NCBI GenBank assembly: GCA_965116325.1 | Contig: OZ220675.1 | Location: 2,046,001 to 2,110,000 of the forward strand | DNA from: JAGWBF01 sp965116325 | GTDB taxonomy: Bacteria; Chloroflexota; Dehalococcoidia; Lucifugimonadales; JAGWBF01 | Length of the DNA: 64,000 nucleotides | Direction of reading: 5' to 3' | In this document: in pieces, positions 18,171 through 28,500 of the stretch | Layout of the letters: each line of letters opens with the position of its first letter | Numbering within the stretch: the first letter of the stretch is position 1 | Notes under the pieces: model-generated | Databases searched by the model: none | What the model saw: the letters and a program-made list of their open reading frames with translations, nothing else | What the model was told of the DNA's origin: nothing | Program-made: the position numbers and the translations under genes

Positions 18171-19648
18171 GGCTTCCCTCCGGTAGGGTCCCCCTGTGGA
18201 GGCTGGGTGCTCTCCTTGGAAAGCTCTTTGTCCCAGATATCCCGGAAGGACTCCCTGGGGATGGCCCGCATATCCCTTGCCTTGGTCCATCCGGAGAAGG
18301 GAGGGAAGGGAATCTTCCTGATCCAACCCTTCCTTGCCACAGCCATCTGGGTCATCCTCCCCACTCGTCGTGCCAGGGACATCATCCTGGGCGTGCTCAT
18401 GAGCAACCGGTACCCGTGCCCCATGGTGGAATCCATGAAGCTGGCCTTTCGTCGACCGTCTTCGTCGCCCTCCATGAGGCGGGAGCGCAGCGTCAGCAGC
18501 ATATGGGGCAGGTTGATCTTTACGGGACAGACCTCCCTGCATGCGCCGCACAACGATGATGCAAAGGGCAAATCCTTGGCCTTGTCCAAGCCCACCAGCA
18601 CCGGGTCGATTACTGCGCCGATGGGGCCGGGATAGACCCAGCCGTAGGCGTGGCCTCCCACCTTCCGGTAAACGGGGCAGATGTTAAGGCAGGCCCCGCA
18701 CCGGATGCAGGAGAGTGCCCCTCGCAGCTTCTCGTCCTGGAGGAGGCGCGACCTGCCGTTGTTGACGATCACCAGGTGAAACTCCTCGGGACCGTCCTCC
18801 TCAGTGGGGGCCCTGGGCCCCGAGACCATGGAAACGTAGCTGGTCAGTCGCTGGCCCGTCGCCGCCCGTGGCAGCAATCTCAGAAACACAGCCAGGTCCT
18901 CTAGTGATGGGACCACCTTTTCCATGCCTGTCAGGGCTACATGTATGCGTGGGGAAGAGGTGCAGAACCGCCCGTTGCCCTCGTTGGTGACTATGACCAG
19001 CGTTCCCGTCTCCGCCACCAGGAAGTTTGCCCCGGAGATGCCCATGTCCGCCTGCAGCAGGTCGTTTCTGAGGGTTTCCCTTGCTGCTTCGGCTAAATCC
19101 TCTATCTCGACGAGGCCCGGCCTGTCGATCTTGTCGGCGAACAGCTCGGAAACATCCTCCTTGGTCTTGTGAATGGCGGGCCCAACGATGTGGAACGGAG
19201 TTTCGTCGGCCAGTTGGATGATGTATTCGCCCAGGTCTGTTTCAACGGAGCGTATCCCCAGCTCTTCCAGGGAGTGGTTGAGCCCCATCTCCTCGGAGAC
19301 CATGGACTTGCTCTTGGTGACCGTCTTGGCGCCCCTGGTCAGGGCCAGGTCGGAAATAATCTCGTTGGCTTCCTGGGCATCGGCAGCGAAGTGGACCTGG
19401 CCCCCGTTGGCGGTAACCCGGTTGTAGAGCATCTCAAGGTAATAGTCCAGGTTTTCCAAGGTGTGCTCTTTGATCCGTCGGGCCCGCTCCCTCAGTTCCT
19501 GCCAGCGCTCTTCGCCTAGCTCTTCGATAGCGTCCATGCGTGCGCTGTCGAAGCCGCCTCCGGCCCGCTTCAGGGCCGCCTGGAGCTGGGGGTTGTCCAC
19601 GGCCCGCCTGGATGCGGGCACGAACTCCTTCGTCTTCACCTCTGCCAA
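18167..19648 (-). CDS. lutB: LutB-type iron-sulfur protein
   Basis: A 493-residue protein with an N-terminal LUD domain (MSGPRAPTEEDGPEEFH near residue 280) and a C-terminal ferredoxin-like domain. Cluster cysteines are Cys314, Cys317, Cys320 and Cys324 (CIRCGACLNIC) and Cys367, Cys370 and Cys374 (CGACREVC). It is the central electron-transfer subunit of LutABC, which oxidises L-lactate to pyruvate. The open frame runs up into lutA, but TTG at 19648 with CGGGAG six bases upstream is the likely start and gives the usual length. It overlaps lutC by four bases. Confidence 0.88.
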   Translation of the reverse strand: MAEVKTKEFVPASRRAVDNPQLQAALKRAGGGFDSARMDAIEELGEERWQELRERARRIKEHTLENLDYYLEMLYNRVTANGGQVHFAADAQEANEIISDLALTRGAKTVTKSKSMVSEEMGLNHSLEELGIRSVETDLGEYIIQLADETPFHIVGPAIHKTKEDVSELFADKIDRPGLVEIEDLAEAARETLRNDLLQADMGISGANFLVAETGTLVIVTNEGNGRFCTSSPRIHVALTGMEKVVPSLEDLAVFLRLLPRAATGQRLTSYVSMVSGPRAPTEEDGPEEFHLVIVNNGRSRLLQDEKLRGALSCIRCGACLNICPVYRKVGGHAYGWVYPGPIGAVIDPVLVGLDKAKDLPFASSLCGACREVCPVKINLPHMLLTLRSRLMEGDEDGRRKASFMDSTMGHGYRLLMSTPRMMSLARRVGRMTQMAVARKGWIRKIPFPPFSGWTKARDMRAIPRESFRDIWDKELSKESTQPPQGDPTGGKP

Positions 19649-19691
19649 GGTATGCTCCCGATTGCTGGATGGTGGCCATGCTTCATGAAGG

Positions 19692-20477
19692 CTATCCCTC
19701 GACGCTCTCCAGCACCTGCGCCAAGTGCAGGGGCTTGATGCTGCTGCCACGTCGCCTGAGGGCGCCTTCCATGTGCATCAGGCAGCTCACGTCGCAGCCC
19801 ACCAGGGTTGAAGCCCCGGAGTCCTTCAGGTTCTCCAGCTTGTCCTCCAGCATGCCCTCGGATATATGGGGGTACTTTACCGAGAAGGTGCCTCCGAACC
19901 CGCAGCAGGTCCTGGCCTGCTCGACCTCCACCAGGTCTATGCCGTCAACCTGCTTGAGCAGCTGGACAGGCTCATCCTCTACCTCCAGCTCCCGCAGGAG
20001 ATGGCAGGAGGGGTGATAGGCTACCTTTCCCGTGTACTTCCCTCCCACGTCGGTGATTCCAAGCACCTTCACGAGGAACTCGGACAGCTCGTACACCCGG
20101 CTGCCCAGCTTCTTGACCTGTTCCTGGAGTCCGCGATCATCTTCGAAGAGTGTCGGGTAGAACACCCGCATCATGCTGGTGCAGGACCCAGATGGCACCA
20201 CGATGTAGGCGTCGTCGTCACCTTCCAGCAGCGGCCCGAAGGTGTCCAGCACCCGGCGGGCGAGGCTCTTGGCATCGCTGGTAAAGCCTGAGTTGTATAC
20301 AGCCTGCCCGCAGCAGGTCTGGTCCCTGGGGAACTCGACCTCCACGCCCAGGCGGCGCAGCAGGCGGACGCAGCTCACCCCCACTTCGGGGTACAACTGG
20401 TCCACCAGGCAGGTCACGTACAGATAAGCGCGCGGGGAGCCGCGCCCCAGTCCGTTGTCTTTGGGCTGGCTGGCCAC
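19692..20477 (-). CDS. lutA: LutA-type (Fe-S)-binding protein
   Basis: A 261-residue protein with two CCG domains: Cys55-Cys56-Gly in DQTCCGQAVYNSG and Cys191-Cys192-Gly in ARTCCGFGGTFS. These are the cluster or heterodisulfide-type sites of LutA and GlpC/HdrB proteins. It is the first gene of lutA-lutB-lutC-MNT-HEPN. The start is GTG at 20477. Its ribosome site GAGAGAGG lies inside an inverted repeat (20479-20540), so translation may depend on mRNA folding. Substrates other than lactate are possible for this family. Confidence 0.88.
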   Translation of the reverse strand: MASQPKDNGLGRGSPRAYLYVTCLVDQLYPEVGVSCVRLLRRLGVEVEFPRDQTCCGQAVYNSGFTSDAKSLARRVLDTFGPLLEGDDDAYIVVPSGSCTSMMRVFYPTLFEDDRGLQEQVKKLGSRVYELSEFLVKVLGITDVGGKYTGKVAYHPSCHLLRELEVEDEPVQLLKQVDGIDLVEVEQARTCCGFGGTFSVKYPHISEGMLEDKLENLKDSGASTLVGCDVSCLMHMEGALRRRGSSIKPLHLAQVLESVEG

Positions 20478-20478
20478 C

Positions 20479-20540
20479 GGGGTGTCCTCTCTCGAAAATC
20501 TGGCTACGGACTTTGAGGCTCAGGTTACCAGAGACACCCC
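20479..20540 (-). promoter_or_regulatory. Inverted repeat covering the lutA ribosome-binding site
   Basis: GGGGTGTC (20479-20486) and GACACCCC (20533-20540) form a perfect 8-base inverted repeat. On the lutA mRNA the stem can be extended across one bulged base by pairing TCTC with GAGA, which places the lutA Shine-Dalgarno GAGAGAGG inside the stem, directly before the GTG start. It could limit translation or be an operator for a dimeric regulator. Confidence 0.4.
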
Positions 20541-20566
20541 AGGCTGGCAAACGAGAGGGGCCTCAC

Positions 20567-20594
20567 TTGACGGCACATCTGATACTACTATAAT
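20567..20594 (+). promoter_or_regulatory. Promoter of the GMC oxidoreductase gene
   Basis: A -35 box TTGACG (20567-20572) and a perfect -10 box TATAAT (20589-20594) are separated by 16 bases, upstream of the ATG at 20660. The -10 region read on the other strand gives TATAGT, so a divergent promoter for lutA could overlap it. Confidence 0.7.
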
Positions 20595-20659
20595 TGGGTG
20601 GAGTGCAGGGGTAAGCCAAACCCGGGCGTCGGAACCGGCGCAGTTAGGGGTGAAAGCAA

Positions 20660-22255
20660 ATGGCCCTGATCTACGACTACATTGTCGTTGGCGCAGGCTC
20701 CGCGGGAGCCATCCTCGCTTCTCGTCTCACCGAAGACCCGGACACCTCGGTCCTTCTTCTCGAAGCAGGCCCCGATTACCCCGACCTGGACAACCTCCCT
20801 GAAGAGCTCAAATACGGGAGCTACTCATCTACTCCAGGTCCCACCCTGCGTTCCAGGGGTGGTCACCCCATCTCTCTGGCCACCAGCGTTCACAACTGGC
20901 AGTTCGTGGCTACCTCGACCCCAAAGGCACCGCCTATGCACGTTCCCAGGGGGAAGGTGACCGGAGGCTCCAGCGCCATCAACCGGGCAGGTTACCGGCG
21001 GGGCATTCCCGAGGACTACGACGCTTGGGCTGACGAAGGCAACGATCTGTGGGGCTATGATACCGTGCTCCCCTTCTTCAAGGTGCTGGAGGGCGACCCT
21101 GACACCGGCAACGAGAGCGGCCCTGTAGCAATCCGGCGCTCTCACAAGGAAGATTGGGACGCCGCCAAGGAAGCTTTCTATAACGCCTGCCTGGAGGCGG
21201 GCTTTCCCGACAGCCCCGTCCCCAGCGAACCGCAGTCGACGGGCGTTGGCCCCAGCTCTACCAACACGCGGGAGGGGGTGCGCTACAGCACCGCCATTAC
21301 CCACCTGAGCCAGTCCCGGCACCGACTGAACCTCACAATCAGGCCCAATAGCCACGCCCACAAGGTCATCTTCGATGGCAACAAGGCCATTGGTGTCGAA
21401 GTGGAATGCGGAGGTGAGGTGTTCTCCGTGTTCGGCAGGGAGACCATCCTCAGCGCGGGGGCCATCATTTCGCCGCAGCTTCTGATGCTGTCGGGAATCG
21501 GACCCGCCGGGCACTTGGGGGACATCGGGATCCCCGTGCTGTGCGATTCTCCGGGTGTGGGGCAGCACCTCAAGGACCACCCCAAGCTCTACACCAGCTG
21601 GACCAACAAGGCTGGGGCCAGTCTCAAGGCATCGGGCGGCGTCCAACTACGGTATACGGCCACAGGCTCGCCCTACCGCAACGATGTCATGATTAACGTC
21701 ACCTCCGTTTCGGGCCGCCGGATAAACCCGGCCACCGGGGAGCACATCGGCAAGAGCAACAGCGACACCGGGGCCATCGGCACCGACCTTGTGGTGGGGC
21801 TTATGCGCCCGGTTAGCACGGGCACCTTGACCCTAGCATCGGCGGACCCCAATGATCAGCCCCTGATGGACTATAACTTTCTGTCGGACCCCTTCGACCT
21901 CCAGCGCGCCCAGGAAGCTGTCCGCCTCTGCATCAAGCTATCGGAGCACGAGGACTTCAGGAACGTCCTGGACGAAAGACTGGACCCGACGGACGCCGAC
22001 CTTGCAACTGACGGCGCCCTGGATGATTGGCTGATGCGGGAAGTTGGCACCTACTCCCACATCTCGGGAACATGCAAGATGGGGCCGGACTCGGACCCCA
22101 TGGCTGTGGTGGACCAGCAGGGGAAAGTACGCGGGACTGAGAGCCTGCGGGTGGTGGATGCGTCCATCATGCCCGACCTGGTGCGGGCCGCCATCAATCC
22201 CACGGTGATGATGATGGCCGAACGCCTGGTGGGCCCCATAAAGAGCGGTCGCTAG
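20660..22255 (+). CDS. GMC family FAD-dependent oxidoreductase
   Basis: A 531-residue flavoprotein of the glucose-methanol-choline oxidoreductase family. The FAD-binding YIVVGAGSAGAILASRL is at the N-terminus. The second family signature AGAIISPQLLMLSGIGP is mid-protein. The catalytic pair is His467 in YSHISGTCKMG and Asn513 in INPTVMMMAERL. It should oxidise an alcohol, with choline or a related compound as the nearest known substrates, but the motifs do not decide which. It is divergent from the lut operon and followed by an amidohydrolase. Confidence 0.88.
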   Translation: MALIYDYIVVGAGSAGAILASRLTEDPDTSVLLLEAGPDYPDLDNLPEELKYGSYSSTPGPTLRSRGGHPISLATSVHNWQFVATSTPKAPPMHVPRGKVTGGSSAINRAGYRRGIPEDYDAWADEGNDLWGYDTVLPFFKVLEGDPDTGNESGPVAIRRSHKEDWDAAKEAFYNACLEAGFPDSPVPSEPQSTGVGPSSTNTREGVRYSTAITHLSQSRHRLNLTIRPNSHAHKVIFDGNKAIGVEVECGGEVFSVFGRETILSAGAIISPQLLMLSGIGPAGHLGDIGIPVLCDSPGVGQHLKDHPKLYTSWTNKAGASLKASGGVQLRYTATGSPYRNDVMINVTSVSGRRINPATGEHIGKSNSDTGAIGTDLVVGLMRPVSTGTLTLASADPNDQPLMDYNFLSDPFDLQRAQEAVRLCIKLSEHEDFRNVLDERLDPTDADLATDGALDDWLMREVGTYSHISGTCKMGPDSDPMAVVDQQGKVRGTESLRVVDASIMPDLVRAAINPTVMMMAERLVGPIKSGR

Positions 22256-22342
22256 ACCCTTGACCCTTCACGGCGGCCCTTCCTGCGTCGGTGATTCGAC
22301 GCTGTATACAGACGGAGGTTAACGCAAACTAGGAGGGTGACA

Positions 22343-23443
22343 ATGGCAGGCACTAACTTGGAGTTCATCATTGACGGCGACGGCCACATCATGGAGGACA
22401 ACGCTGCGATAGCGAAGCATATGCCTCCCTATTACGGCACCCCGGGAGCGCTGGATCTGCGGGCGATGTTCCCACCCATCGACCACCTGCACACAGCCCA
22501 CTTTGCCACCACCATCGGCAGAGAGGTGCGAGGGAACAAGCAGGTCGGTCCGGACGAGTGGTTCCAGTTCCTGGAAGACGTAGGTATCGACCAGACGGTC
22601 CTCTATCCCAGCGGGGGCTTGGGCTACGGCAAGGTGGTCAACCGGGACTATGCCATAGCGGTCTGCAAGGCCTACAACAACTGGCTCTACGAGACCTACC
22701 TGCAGAAGAGCGACCGGTTCAAGGGAGTGGCCCTGATCCCCATGCAGGAGCCCGATGCGGCTATAGAAGAGCTGCGCAGGGCGGTCAACGACCTCGGCAT
22801 GGTGGGCACCATGCTTCCATCCCGGGGCCTTGCCCTGCACCTGGGCGCGAAGGAGTACTGGCCTGTGTACGCCGAGGCTGAGCGCCTGAACGTTTCCATA
22901 GCCATCCATGGCGGGTGCCATGATGGTATGGGTATGGACCACCTCAACGTTTTTGAGCCGGTGGTTGCCCTGGGGCACTCCTTCGGCATGATGATCGCCT
23001 TCGGCGCGATGATGTACAACGGCATCTTCGACCGCTTCCCCGGCCTCCGGGTCGCCTTCCTGGAAGGCGGTGTGGGCTGGCTGCCCTTCTGCATCGAGCG
23101 CTTCGAGCGCATGCACGAGACCCGGAAGGAGATTGCCATCCGGAAGGATGAGCTTCTGGGTCCCGCCGATGATGAGGGCATTGGCGACTATATCCGCAAG
23201 CATGTGAAGGCCCGGCGCATCTTTATCGGCTGCGAGGGACATGAGCCGACCCTCGCACATGCCGTGGCAGAGGTTGGAAACGAGCCCTTCTTCTTCTCCT
23301 CCGACTTCCCCCACGAGGTGGACGAGAAGTTCTGCCGACACGAGATAGGGGAGATACGGGAGCAGGAAGGGCTTTCGGACACGGACAAAGAAGCGATCCT
23401 GCACAAGAACGCCGCCGTCTTCTATAACCTGAGCATCAACTAA
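22343..23443 (+). CDS. Amidohydrolase family (PF04909) metal-dependent hydrolase/decarboxylase
   Basis: A 366-residue TIM-barrel protein of amidohydrolase family 2, which contains decarboxylases and hydrolases of aromatic and keto acids. The N-terminal metal motif DGDGHIME is at residues 11-18. AIHGGCHDG and FSSDFPHEVD supply further likely metal or catalytic residues. A GTG six bases earlier is in frame, but AGGAGG at 22331-22336 sits exactly six bases before the ATG at 22343, which decides the start. The gene is 87 bases after the GMC oxidoreductase. Its substrate is unknown. Confidence 0.85.
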   Translation: MAGTNLEFIIDGDGHIMEDNAAIAKHMPPYYGTPGALDLRAMFPPIDHLHTAHFATTIGREVRGNKQVGPDEWFQFLEDVGIDQTVLYPSGGLGYGKVVNRDYAIAVCKAYNNWLYETYLQKSDRFKGVALIPMQEPDAAIEELRRAVNDLGMVGTMLPSRGLALHLGAKEYWPVYAEAERLNVSIAIHGGCHDGMGMDHLNVFEPVVALGHSFGMMIAFGAMMYNGIFDRFPGLRVAFLEGGVGWLPFCIERFERMHETRKEIAIRKDELLGPADDEGIGDYIRKHVKARRIFIGCEGHEPTLAHAVAEVGNEPFFFSSDFPHEVDEKFCRHEIGEIREQEGLSDTDKEAILHKNAAVFYNLSIN

Positions 23444-23451
23444 GGTCGGGA

Positions 23452-23489
23452 GGCCGGGGGTAGAAGGGTCCAAGCACCCGCCCCCGGCC
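23452..23489 (+). terminator. Possible intrinsic terminator after the amidohydrolase gene
   Basis: GGCCGGGGG (23452-23460) pairs perfectly with CCCCCGGCC (23481-23489), nine bases after the stop codon. The downstream tract CTCTTCCGCTT is only moderately T-rich, so the termination strength is uncertain. Confidence 0.5.
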
Positions 23490-23536
23490 CTCTTCCGCTT
23501 CGCCGCAGTGGGGCACAGACCATACCCCCTAAGGTA

Positions 23537-25375
23537 TTGCTCCCAGTGAGTGAGGAACATATAGAGGACCTAGGGACCCGGCACAAGCATTTGGGGCGCC
23601 TTCGCTGGATAGCAGGTGCCTCAAAGTTTGCGCTTCTCCTGGTTCTGCTGCCGTTGTTGGTTGTGGGCTGTTTGGAGGGAGAACCCACGCCCACACCCTC
23701 GCCGACCCCGTCACCAGCCGCGACTGTGGGGCCCACGCCCACTCCTCGGCCGAGTCCGATCCCACTTGAGAGGATTGGGGTGTCTCACATTACCATGGTC
23801 TTCGGCGAAGAACCGACCCGTCTCGGCGCCTGGGGTTCACCGGAAGTGGCTGGAGATTTCCGGACGGGTCCCGGCTGTCCGGTCATTCCGGTGCATACCA
23901 TCTGCCAGGATATGGCCACAGATGTGCTCACCTACATCGACAGCACCACCTCGAAGGTGGTGCCTTTGTCCGGTGTCCAATCGTGGGAACAGATCGCCGA
24001 TGACCGGTGGCGTTTCTATCTGACTCCTGGCGTCAGATTTCATAATGGCGAAGAGTGGAACGCTGTAGCGGCTACGCAGGGTATCGACATAGAGGGGGAC
24101 GAATATATCGGTCAAGCTTCTCATGGCTACACCGGTAATGTCACCGGTAAGGTCGTTGACAACCTCACCGTCGATGTGTCTTGCGAAGTCGCTTGCCCCA
24201 TCTTCCCCAGGACAGCTTTCCTTATTGGTTTCCAGGCCCCCGCCTGGTGGAACAACGCCTCAAACGCCGAGCGCGCAGAGAGGACCATCGGTTTCGGACC
24301 CTATGTCCAAGCTAAGCACAGCCGTGGCCGATACTTGGAGATGAAGAAGTACGATGATTACGTGCCCAACCCACGGGCGCCCAGCGACGCCCAACCCCCA
24401 ACCATCGACGAGATCACCATCATATGGAGCTCCGAGGCCCTCGTCCGTGCAGCCATGGTAGAGGTGGGTGAGGCTGACTGGGCCATGGATATCGCACCCC
24501 AACACAAAACCCTGGCCCCTGTGTTGAAGACTAGTGGCGCTGCTGACACCTTTGTGCTGGTCCACGACACTATTTGGCACCCCGAGCTTAGTAAAAGGGA
24601 TGTGCGCCTGGCCTTGGCCCACGCCACCGACTGCGACCTCATCGTCGAGCAGCTCTATGAGGGCCAGTTCAAGTGCCAAGGCACCTATGCTCCTCCGGGA
24701 ACCGTTGGAGTTACGCCACGCACCTTGGCCCAGTACGAGTACAACCCCGATTTGGCCAGGGAGCTGCTGGCTGGGGCCAACTACAACCCGGCCAACCCTA
24801 TCACCATCAATGTGTTGGAAGGCCGTTACCCGAACAACGCTGATGTGGCGGTGGCCCAAGCTGCTATGTGGAGAGAAGTGGGTGTCAGTGCCAAGGCAGC
24901 TGTCCTGGAAACGGCCCGTTGGCTAAATGTTGCCCGCACAGGCTGTGGGCGCGCCTGGCGAGAACACAAAGAAGGTACTGATTTTGACGGCGAGGGCGAT
25001 CCCGGGGACACCTACTGCCTTGACGTTCCCCCAGGGCCTCCGTGCTTCTGCTCACCCCAGAGTTATCAGGATATCTTGTCCTTGAAAACCCTGGACTTCG
25101 CAGGTGGCCTGGGGCGCATGGACTGCAAAGACGATGGCTCCAAATTCTGCGACCCGGTGAACATCCAACCCCTTCTCGACCCGGCCAGAGCAGCCAGAAC
25201 CAGCGACTTACGTACTAGAGAAGACCTGATGCGGGAGTTAGTAGATATCGCCTATGACGAAGCGATCATCTACACCTACTTTGACGCTGTGGTGTTCTAC
25301 GGTTCCAGACCATACCTGAACTGGGAGCCTCGCTTTGACGGCCGGATGCGCCCCAACAGCTGGAGCCTCAACTAG
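23537..25375 (+). CDS. ABC transporter solute-binding lipoprotein (family 5)
   Basis: A 612-residue extracytoplasmic solute-binding protein of the oligopeptide/dipeptide type (SBP_bac_5). A hydrophobic segment ends in a lipobox LLVVGC (Cys45), followed by a Pro-Thr-rich linker typical of Chloroflexota and Actinobacteria lipoproteins. Family features include the WEQIADDRWRFYLTPGVRFHNGEEW segment and DVRLALAHATDCDLI. The region at about 440-520 is Cys-rich (CGRAW, CLDVPPGPPCFCSP, CKDDGSKFC), which is unusual. No permease or ATPase genes of this class are adjacent. The start is uncertain: TTG at 23537 or GTG at 23546. Confidence 0.82.
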   Translation: MLPVSEEHIEDLGTRHKHLGRLRWIAGASKFALLLVLLPLLVVGCLEGEPTPTPSPTPSPAATVGPTPTPRPSPIPLERIGVSHITMVFGEEPTRLGAWGSPEVAGDFRTGPGCPVIPVHTICQDMATDVLTYIDSTTSKVVPLSGVQSWEQIADDRWRFYLTPGVRFHNGEEWNAVAATQGIDIEGDEYIGQASHGYTGNVTGKVVDNLTVDVSCEVACPIFPRTAFLIGFQAPAWWNNASNAERAERTIGFGPYVQAKHSRGRYLEMKKYDDYVPNPRAPSDAQPPTIDEITIIWSSEALVRAAMVEVGEADWAMDIAPQHKTLAPVLKTSGAADTFVLVHDTIWHPELSKRDVRLALAHATDCDLIVEQLYEGQFKCQGTYAPPGTVGVTPRTLAQYEYNPDLARELLAGANYNPANPITINVLEGRYPNNADVAVAQAAMWREVGVSAKAAVLETARWLNVARTGCGRAWREHKEGTDFDGEGDPGDTYCLDVPPGPPCFCSPQSYQDILSLKTLDFAGGLGRMDCKDDGSKFCDPVNIQPLLDPARAARTSDLRTREDLMRELVDIAYDEAIIYTYFDAVVFYGSRPYLNWEPRFDGRMRPNSWSLN

Positions 25376-25560
25376 TCCGTCCGGATCTCTATGCATCCAA
25401 TGGACGACATTGGGTCCCGGCCTTCTACTATATAGCCCAGTCGCCGGTTTCACCCTGCCCTCCTGCGGGATGCTCGTAGGCTCCCGCTGGCCTGTCGAGT
25501 TGCGCTTCTCAGGTAGTTTGCGCTAAAGTTCTTTATCCCTTAGCTTCAGAGAGCCCCGAA

Positions 25561-28500
25561 ATGTATTTCAACTGGCGCCTATTTGCGCTGACCCGCGGCG
25601 TGAGACTACGTATCCTTTTTGCTGCTACCCTCGGCCTCATCGCCGTGGGCGCCGGGGTCGGACGGCTCGCCGTATCGGGCCTCATCATCTACAGGGTGAT
25701 CACCGGGCAGGCAGAATTCTCCTCGCTGGCCTTGCCCCTGGTTATCATCGCAGCCCTCATCGTCATCCGCGGCCTGTTCCTCTACTGGCAGAACGCGGTG
25801 AGCCACCACGCAGCCAACATCGTCAAAGTCAGGCTGCGCAGCCAAGCATACGAACATGCGCTGAAGCTGGGGCCGGGCTACGCCGATCAGAACCGGACCG
25901 GAGACCTGGTACTCACGGTGGTGGAGGGTATCGAGCGCCTGGAGACCTTCTTCGGACAGTACTTGTCCCAATTGATCGTGTCTGCCGTCGCGCCCATCGC
26001 TGTCTTTGCCTTCATGGTCACCCTCGATATCTACGTGGCGGTCATCTTCCTGCTGTTCGCCTTTCTTGCCCTGGTCGTGCCCGCCTCCTTCAATCGGTGG
26101 AGCCGGAACAGCAGCTACAGGCGCCGCATATCCTACGGCAACCTGGGATCAGACTTCCTCGATAGCGTTCAGGGTCTCGCTACCCTCAAGTCCTTTGGAC
26201 AGAGCAAGAGCCGGGGCAACGCCCTGGCCCAGCGCGCCCATCATCTGTACAAGAGCACCATGGGAGTCGTGGCGGCCAACGGAGCGACCAGCGGCGCATC
26301 CATCATGCTGATGGCAACGGGGGCCGCAGTGGCCCTGGCAGTGGGCGCATCCCGGGTCAGCAGTGGTGAGATGGAACTGCGCCCCTTGCTCATAGTGCTC
26401 ATGCTGGGAGTGGAGGTGTTCCGGCCCATCCGTGAGCTGACGATGCTCTACCACCAGGGTATGACGGTGCTGTCATCGGCGCAGAGCGTCTTTGGAATGC
26501 TGGATGAGCCTGTGACGATTCTTGATTCCGAGACGGCCGCTGGGCGGCGGCCCTCGGAAATCAGACCGGAGGTGTCCTTCGAAGGGGTTACCTTTGGGTA
26601 CGACGGCGGCCACAGGCCGGCCCTTGGCGATGTGTCCTTCGAGCTGCGCAAGGGCGAGACCCTGGGAGTGGTCGGGGCGAGCGGATCGGGAAAGTCAACG
26701 CTGGTCTGGCTCATGTACAGGTTCTACGACCCCCAGGCCGGCAGCATCAAACTGGGCGGTCATAACCTTCGAGAGCTCCCCCTCAGCGTCATCAGGGAGA
26801 ACATCTCTGTAGTCACCCAGGACACCTACCTGTTTCACGGGACGGTCGCCGACAATCTGCGTTTCGGAAAGCCCGACGCCACCCAGGAGGAGTTGGAAGA
26901 GGCTGCCCGCGTGGCCAACGCCCATGAGTTCATATCAGAGCTTCCCGACGGCTACGAAACCATAGTCGGCGAGCGGGCTGTCCGGCTCTCCGGGGGCCAA
27001 CGGCAGCGGCTGGCGATAGCAAGGGCGATGCTGAAGGACGCCCCAGTCCTGCTGCTGGACGAAGCCCTTTCCAGCGTCGATGCGGAGAATGAGTCGGTCA
27101 TCCAGAGGGCCCTTGACCGCCTGATGGAGAACAGGACGACCCTCGTCATCGCCCACCGCTTGTCGAGCATAATCAACGCCGACCGCATCCTGGTCCTGGA
27201 CGAAGGACAGGTTGTGGAGATAGGCGCCCACGCCGAGTTGATGGATGCCGACGGTACCTATGCCAGGCTCATGCGCCAGCAGACCGAGATGGGCATGGTA
27301 TCGCCTGCTACCTCTGTCCTGGTGGGCGTGGAAGAGCCCGATGCCTCCGTTCCCGCCCCGGAGGCGGACCAGGATCGACCCGATCATGTGGCCACCGTTT
27401 CCTCTTCCACAAGACAACAGGTCAACCTCCGGTCATTGACGGTCTGGGTCAGGCTGTTCGGACTGGTGAAGCCGGTCAAGTACCACTTCTTTCTTATTCT
27501 GGCTTTGGGCCTGCTCTACCACGGCTCGGTCATCATCCTGGGAGCCTTTACCGCCCTCCTGGTGGGAGCGGTATTCCGGGATGAGCCCCTGACCACGCTG
27601 ATCGTCGTGGTGTGTACCCTCGCTCCCATTTCCGGCCTGCTCTTCTACCTGGAGACTTGGCAGGCCCACGACATGGCATTCAGGCTTCTGGCAAAAATGC
27701 GGATGGACCTGTACAACAAACTGGAGCCCCTGGCGCCTGCCTACATGGTCCGACGTCGGTCGGGCGACCTGGTCAGCGTCGTCGGGGGAGATGTCGAGAC
27801 CGTCGAATTCTTCTTCGCCCACGCGGTGTCGCCCATGATCGTGTCCGTCCTCGTGCCGGGCGGAGTCCTGATAGCACTGGGCATCATCTCGTGGCCCATA
27901 GCTGTGGTGCTGGCCCCGTTCCTGGTGGCGGTGGCGGTCAGCCCCTACTTTGCCAACTCTCGAATAGAGAGGCTCGGCGGAGAGATACGCAATCGCGCGG
28001 GGGACCTGCACGCCTACATGGTTGACAGCATCCAGGGGATGCGGGAGATCACAGCCTTCGACCGGGGGGTTGAGCGGAACCGGGAAATGACCGACAAGGG
28101 CTGGGCCTACGTCGGCCACCTGGTCCGGTTCCAGAAGTCCCAGGCGTTTCAGATCGGATTCATGGAAGCCATGATGGGCCTTGGCGGGTTGGCGGTCCTG
28201 TCGGTGGGTATCTGGCTGGTGCTCGATGGACAGATAGCCCGGACCCAGCTTCTGCTGGCAAGCGTGATGGGCTTGGCGTCCTTCAGCCCGGTGACCGAGC
28301 TGGCCCGCACCATGAAGCAGATGATGGAGACGCTGGCTGCTTCCCGCCGCATACTGGCCATCCACGACGAAGCGGTGCCTGTGCAGGATGGCCCCGGGGT
28401 GGAGCAACGGGCTGACGAGGCGACTGCCGGGTCGCGCCTTATCGATTTCGAGGATGTGGCCTTTGCTTATTCGGAAGGCGACCCCCAGGCCCTGGCCGAC

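Noticed and set aside
18171..18551. An N-terminal extension of lutC into lutB
   Set aside because: The extension is lutB in another frame; the TTG at 18170 with its ribosome site and TTGA overlap gives the usual LutC length.
22319..23560. A 413-codon minus-strand frame over the amidohydrolase gene
   Set aside because: It is opposite the PF04909 gene, which has clear motifs and a perfect ribosome site; the antisense product is not recognisable.
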